Assembly (NCBI GenBank): GCA_964014735.1
Contig: CAXHBH010000044.1
Span: 1-9,056 of the forward strand
Length of the DNA: 9,056 nucleotides
Direction of reading: 5' to 3'
Source: UBA7446 sp964014735
Lineage (GTDB): Bacteria > Bacteroidota > Bacteroidia > Flavobacteriales > Flavobacteriaceae
Shown here: piece by piece, positions 6,213 to 9,056 of the stretch
Numbering within the stretch: the stretch's first letter is position 1
How the letters are laid out: the number at the start of each line of letters is the position of its first letter
Made by a program: the position numbers and the translations under genes
The notes under the pieces: model-generated
What the model was told of the DNA's origin: nothing
The model's input: only the letters and a program-made list of their open reading frames with translations
The model's database searches: none

Positions 6213-7497
6213 GAATCAACAGTTTTTTTAGTGTGGCTATAAATGGAGTGTTTTTGAAGCGGATATTAAAACTTTCATTAGTAAGTGCTACCAACATTGG
6301 CGCATTAAGCTTTTGCAAGCGAGATTGATAACTAATAAAAAGCTGACGCATCTTTCTGGCATATTGTTGTGCGCGTATGTGTGACTCACTTAAACAAATT
6401 GGGTGAATGGTCAGTGGGGTTTGAAGTTCCTCACCCAAATCATAGAAACGGTATGAGTGGGCAGTACTTGCACGAAAACCAGAAATATCGGGATATTGCA
6501 TGGAGTAGTCATGTTTGATACCTAAATAAGAAAAAGTACGGTAGGTATCGGGGAATCGCAAAACCAACTTGTGTTGGCGAATGGCTTTTATAGGCCTGTG
6601 GATTAAGCCCGAAAAACGCTTGATATCCTGTGTCAATTGATATTTATTTTGGTTAGACTCATAAGAAGCCAATGGCGCTGTTGGCGCATAATCTGATAAG
6701 CTTTTAAGTTCTTGTTGGTGCTTTTTGCTAAAGACGCTTAAACTTTTGTCGTGAACGCCCAACGCAGCATAGAGGGCAAAAAATCGAAATGTAACTGCTG
6801 TGGATTGAAAAACTTCCATTTGTTCAATTAAGCCAACAAGTGGATCCTCACGAAAGCGAAATACCACCATCAGTCGATCAAAAATCTTGGCAAATTTTAA
6901 ACGTCCAAAATCATAAAGTCCCTCAAATAAAGAACGGAAAAGGGTTTTGTACTTGTATGCAAACAATTGTGGAATTTCAACCACCAACTCAGTAGCACTA
7001 ACCTGTTGGGTAAAAGGAGGTAATTCAAAAAAATCAGTCCATGCAGATACAAAGTGATTAAACCACATATCTATTAGGGGCAGATCTAAAAAATTGTAAT
7101 TGTATGCCAAGGACTGCTCGTGTTTGAACCTACCCAAATGATCAGGTGCATAAGGCATATATTCTTCGTACCTACTCATTAAATAGAAAGATGCTGCAAA
7201 AAAATCAAACGGTAACTGACTTTTTCCGGGAGTAGCAAAAAAGGCGGGCATACCCTTCCATTCAAATAACGAAATGTCCACTGGATTTACACCTTGCTCA
7301 GTGAGTAAGCCGTTAGCAGCTATAAAAAACTCATTCCCCAGTGGGGCATCACCGTAAGACATCTTAGGGCCACTGTGCGCTACAAAGGCACTAACATCAG
7401 ATGTAAACGAAACTTTTTGACCCAGCCTGTGGTAAAAAAAATGCTTGAAAACATAAGTGATTCGAGGCTTTACTGAAGGAGTGTGAATCAAAACCAT
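6205..7497 (-). CDS. DUF7033 / polysaccharide deacetylase-like protein, degenerate active site
   Basis: The 430-aa product lacks a signal peptide. Residues about 1-150 match the Bacteroidetes DUF7033 N-terminal region (RITYVFKHFF, KVSFTSDVSAFVAHSGPKMSYG, LGNEFFI, LPFDFFAASFYLMSRYEEY, GRFKHEQSLAY). The rest resembles the linked NodB-like deacetylase barrel: FAYKYKTLFRSL (179-190), EDPLVGL, AIRQHKLVLRFPDTYR (305-320), and DYSMQYPDISGFRAST (330-345) with FYDLGEE. The family position where I expect an Asp-x-Asp metal site reads LVVEIPQ (171-177), and the usual His-Pro-Ser-Tyr region reads APLASYES (274-281), so deacetylase activity is doubtful. Related proteins are often annotated as polysaccharide deacetylases, sometimes near cell-envelope genes; the true role is unknown. 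It begins 7 nt after the TPR gene and overlaps the phosphatase gene by 8 nt, so it is within one operon. Family recognition is from remembered sequence patterns. Confidence 0.75.
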   Translation of the reverse strand: MVLIHTPSVKPRITYVFKHFFYHRLGQKVSFTSDVSAFVAHSGPKMSYGDAPLGNEFFIAANGLLTEQGVNPVDISLFEWKGMPAFFATPGKSQLPFDFFAASFYLMSRYEEYMPYAPDHLGRFKHEQSLAYNYNFLDLPLIDMWFNHFVSAWTDFFELPPFTQQVSATELVVEIPQLFAYKYKTLFRSLFEGLYDFGRLKFAKIFDRLMVVFRFREDPLVGLIEQMEVFQSTAVTFRFFALYAALGVHDKSLSVFSKKHQQELKSLSDYAPTAPLASYESNQNKYQLTQDIKRFSGLIHRPIKAIRQHKLVLRFPDTYRTFSYLGIKHDYSMQYPDISGFRASTAHSYRFYDLGEELQTPLTIHPICLSESHIRAQQYARKMRQLFISYQSRLQKLNAPMLVALTNESFNIRFKNTPFIATLKKLLIHE

Positions 7498-7504
7498 GAT
7501 TCAA

Positions 7505-8359
7505 TTACTTAAAGTTGTTTTGAATCCACCTTGTCAATGGATCGTGTGCTAAAAGGTTTTCCTCCATATCTTCATTCACATAAATAACAGATGTTAACTT
7601 ATTTATGTAATATCGCGCAAATGACCTTGGGTAGCGATCTCCGCCACTAAAATTAGCAACATAATGTTCAAAAAAGCATAGGGCTTTAGTAATGTCTTTT
7701 TGCAAATAAAAATTTAATACTCCCATCACGTAATACGCATCATTTGAAATCTCTGGCGTACTACATACATCTACTTCGTTAACAGCGCTTAAATAAGCAA
7801 CCAATGCTTCCTTATTTTTTTTGGTCGTTCGATAATAATAGCCTGCTGCCAAAAAGCCCTCAATAGTAGATAAAGATTGGATGGCATTAAGCGCCCGATT
7901 AGCTTTTTTATTACTTCCGCCCAACACCCATGGTAACTCAGCATACAACTCCAATAAAACCAATTGGATTGTAAGGGAGTCTGGCGCGATACGTGCGGCC
8001 TTTTCAAAAGCTGTTTTCATTGCTCTCAAATATGGCAAGGACTTTACCTGAGACATTTCTGAAGCTAAAATTCCAGCTATTCCTCCCAGAAGGTATTGAT
8101 ATTTATAGTTATCCGGCTGCTCCTTTGAAAGGTTTGATAAAATATCAAAAGATTGTTCATATGCACGTATGCTAGCATAAAGCAGCGCAAGTTCTTCCTG
8201 TTGCTCAAGAGTTTTGGTATCGATTGATACAAGCGTCTTGATACGATACTCTTGTTCAGTAGTGATAATTACAGGTTCGAAAAGATCAACAGGAATGCGT
8301 TGCCCAAAGGAAACACCTACACAAAAAATGATAGTGATTAATCGTTGAGCAATTGCCAT
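7505..8359 (-). CDS. Exported TPR-like repeat protein of unknown function
   Basis: The 284-aa protein starts MAIAQRLITIIFCVGVSFGQ, a Sec signal peptide likely cut near Gly19-Gln20, so it should act in the periplasm or beyond; there is no usable lipobox. The rest is almost all amphipathic helix in pairs resembling tetratricopeptide repeats: LALLYASIRAYEQSFDILSNL, FEKAARIAPDSLTIQLVLLE, YYRTTKKNKEALVAYLSAV, and AYYVMGVLNFYLQKDITKAL. The segment LPWVLGGSNKKANRAL (about residues 143-158) matches a GGS-x-x-KA signature I associate with exported bacterial TPR-like proteins. Such proteins are usually scaffolds for protein-protein contact; no enzyme motif is visible. Its start overlaps the end of obg by 22 nt, and it is followed after 7 nt by the DUF7033 gene, so it is translated from the obg transcript. 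The partner is unknown. Confidence 0.75.
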   Translation of the reverse strand: MAIAQRLITIIFCVGVSFGQRIPVDLFEPVIITTEQEYRIKTLVSIDTKTLEQQEELALLYASIRAYEQSFDILSNLSKEQPDNYKYQYLLGGIAGILASEMSQVKSLPYLRAMKTAFEKAARIAPDSLTIQLVLLELYAELPWVLGGSNKKANRALNAIQSLSTIEGFLAAGYYYRTTKKNKEALVAYLSAVNEVDVCSTPEISNDAYYVMGVLNFYLQKDITKALCFFEHYVANFSGGDRYPRSFARYYINKLTSVIYVNEDMEENLLAHDPLTRWIQNNFK

Positions 8360-9056
8360 AATTTATCTTTCAATTCGATTAGACCCTGCTTTGAAACGGA
8401 AGAAAGAATAACATAAGGTATTTGCTCAAAAGCAGAATTACATTCATCGGCAATAGCTGCATATAGCTCCTCATCTAAAATATCAGATTTAGAGATACCA
8501 ATCATAAAATTCTTGTCTAACAACTCAGGGTTGTATCGCGTCAATTCACTTTCCAAAATAGTAAATTCTTTGTTAATATCATCCGCGTCAGCTGGAATTA
8601 TATAAAGCAACACACTATTTCTTTCTATATGTCTTAAGAAATAATGTCCCAATCCTTTTCCCTCGGCTGCACCCTCAATAATACCTGGAATATCTGCCAT
8701 CACAAAAGAGGTATAATTACGATTTTCAACAATACCTAGATTGGGCTTTAGTGTTGTAAAAGGGTAATCAGCAATTTTAGGCTTCGCAGAAGTCAAAGCT
8801 GCTAATAATGTGGATTTACCGGCATTTGGAAAACCTACCAAACCAACGTCTGCAAGCACCTTCAATTCCAGTGTAATGTTACGATCAGTACCCTCTTTAC
8901 CAGCTTGTGCATAGCGTGGTGCCTGATTAGTAGGGCTTTTGAAATGCCAATTGCCACGTCCGCCCATACCTCCTGGCACTAATATTATGTCTGTTTCAGA
9001 TATAATCTCAGCTATTTGCTCTCCTGTTTTATTGTCTTTAACAATAGTTCCCAAAG
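8338..9056 (-). CDS. obg: GTPase Obg/CgtA (N-terminal part missing)
   Basis: The frame is open to the right edge, so the real start lies outside the window; the TTG at 9054-9052 is an internal codon in the Obg-fold motif PLGTIV. What remains is the end of the glycine-rich Obg domain (LVPGGMGGRGNWHFKSPTNQ, PRYAQAGKEG) and the complete G domain. G1 is GFPNAGKST, G2 YPFTTLKP, G3 DIPGIIEGA, G4 appears as SKSD instead of the common NKxD, and G5 as SSVS. The protein ends shortly after the G domain, without the C-terminal OCT domain of some Firmicutes Obg proteins. Obg is an essential GTPase that binds the 50S ribosomal subunit and acts in late assembly and stress signalling. It is the first visible gene of a four-gene minus-strand cluster and overlaps the next gene by 22 nt. 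About 90 N-terminal residues are estimated to be missing. Confidence 0.96.
   Translation of the reverse strand, partial: LGTIVKDNKTGEQIAEIISETDIILVPGGMGGRGNWHFKSPTNQAPRYAQAGKEGTDRNITLELKVLADVGLVGFPNAGKSTLLAALTSAKPKIADYPFTTLKPNLGIVENRNYTSFVMADIPGIIEGAAEGKGLGHYFLRHIERNSVLLYIIPADADDINKEFTILESELTRYNPELLDKNFMIGISKSDILDEELYAAIADECNSAFEQIPYVILSSVSKQGLIELKDKLWQLLND

Noticed and set aside
7993..8175. Plus-strand open frame of 60 codons within the TPR-like gene
   Set aside because: Antisense to a gene in a tight operon, without start context or a recognisable product.

Overview
This window looks like a piece of a chromosome from the Bacteroidota, most likely a marine-type flavobacterium. The evidence is a SusD/RagB-family outer-membrane lipoprotein, a secreted subtilase ending in a type IX secretion (T9SS) sorting domain, a DUF7033 'polysaccharide deacetylase-like' protein typical of Bacteroidetes, AT-rich intergenic DNA and a lack of clear Shine-Dalgarno sequences. 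It holds nine protein-coding genes (the first and last cut by the window edges) and one good intrinsic terminator. I see no tRNA, rRNA, CRISPR array or insertion sequence. No gene-free stretch exceeds 300 bases.

Left part (1-2300, plus strand): the 3' end of a polysaccharide/nutrient utilisation locus. It has a SusD-like lipoprotein lacking its N-terminus (a SusC TonB-dependent transporter would be expected further left), followed 11 nt later by a surface lipoprotein with a Calx-beta-like domain and an unassigned C-terminal domain. The pair ends at a hairpin terminator that can work in both directions.

Centre (2300-4799): a visibly AT-richer block with two divergent genes for exported proteins. 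One is a 209-aa secreted protein of unknown function (minus strand). The other is a 636-aa S8 serine protease with an intact Asp/His/Ser triad, a C-terminal beta-sandwich and a T9SS sorting domain (plus strand). Their 5' ends overlap head to head by 41 nt, so each gene's signal-peptide start is encoded antisense to the other's. This is the most unusual feature of the window. It implies that each promoter and ribosome-entry region lies inside the other gene and that the two mRNAs have complementary 5' ends.

Right part (4810-9056): housekeeping-type genes of more ordinary composition. A 2'-O-rRNA methyltransferase (RlmB type, plus strand, probably TTG-initiated) runs into a convergent minus-strand cluster with which it shares a four-base CTAA stop overlap. 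Read in its own direction, that cluster is obg (5' end missing), a secreted TPR-like protein, a DUF7033 protein and a YjjG-type HAD phosphatase. The junctions are a 22-nt overlap, a 7-nt gap and an 8-nt overlap, so it is almost certainly one operon with translational coupling.

I did not find a clear new defence, mobile or biosynthetic system. The best candidates for follow-up are the head-to-head protease/secreted-protein overlap, the DUF7033 protein that lacks the expected metal-binding residues, and the unassigned domain of the SusD-linked lipoprotein.
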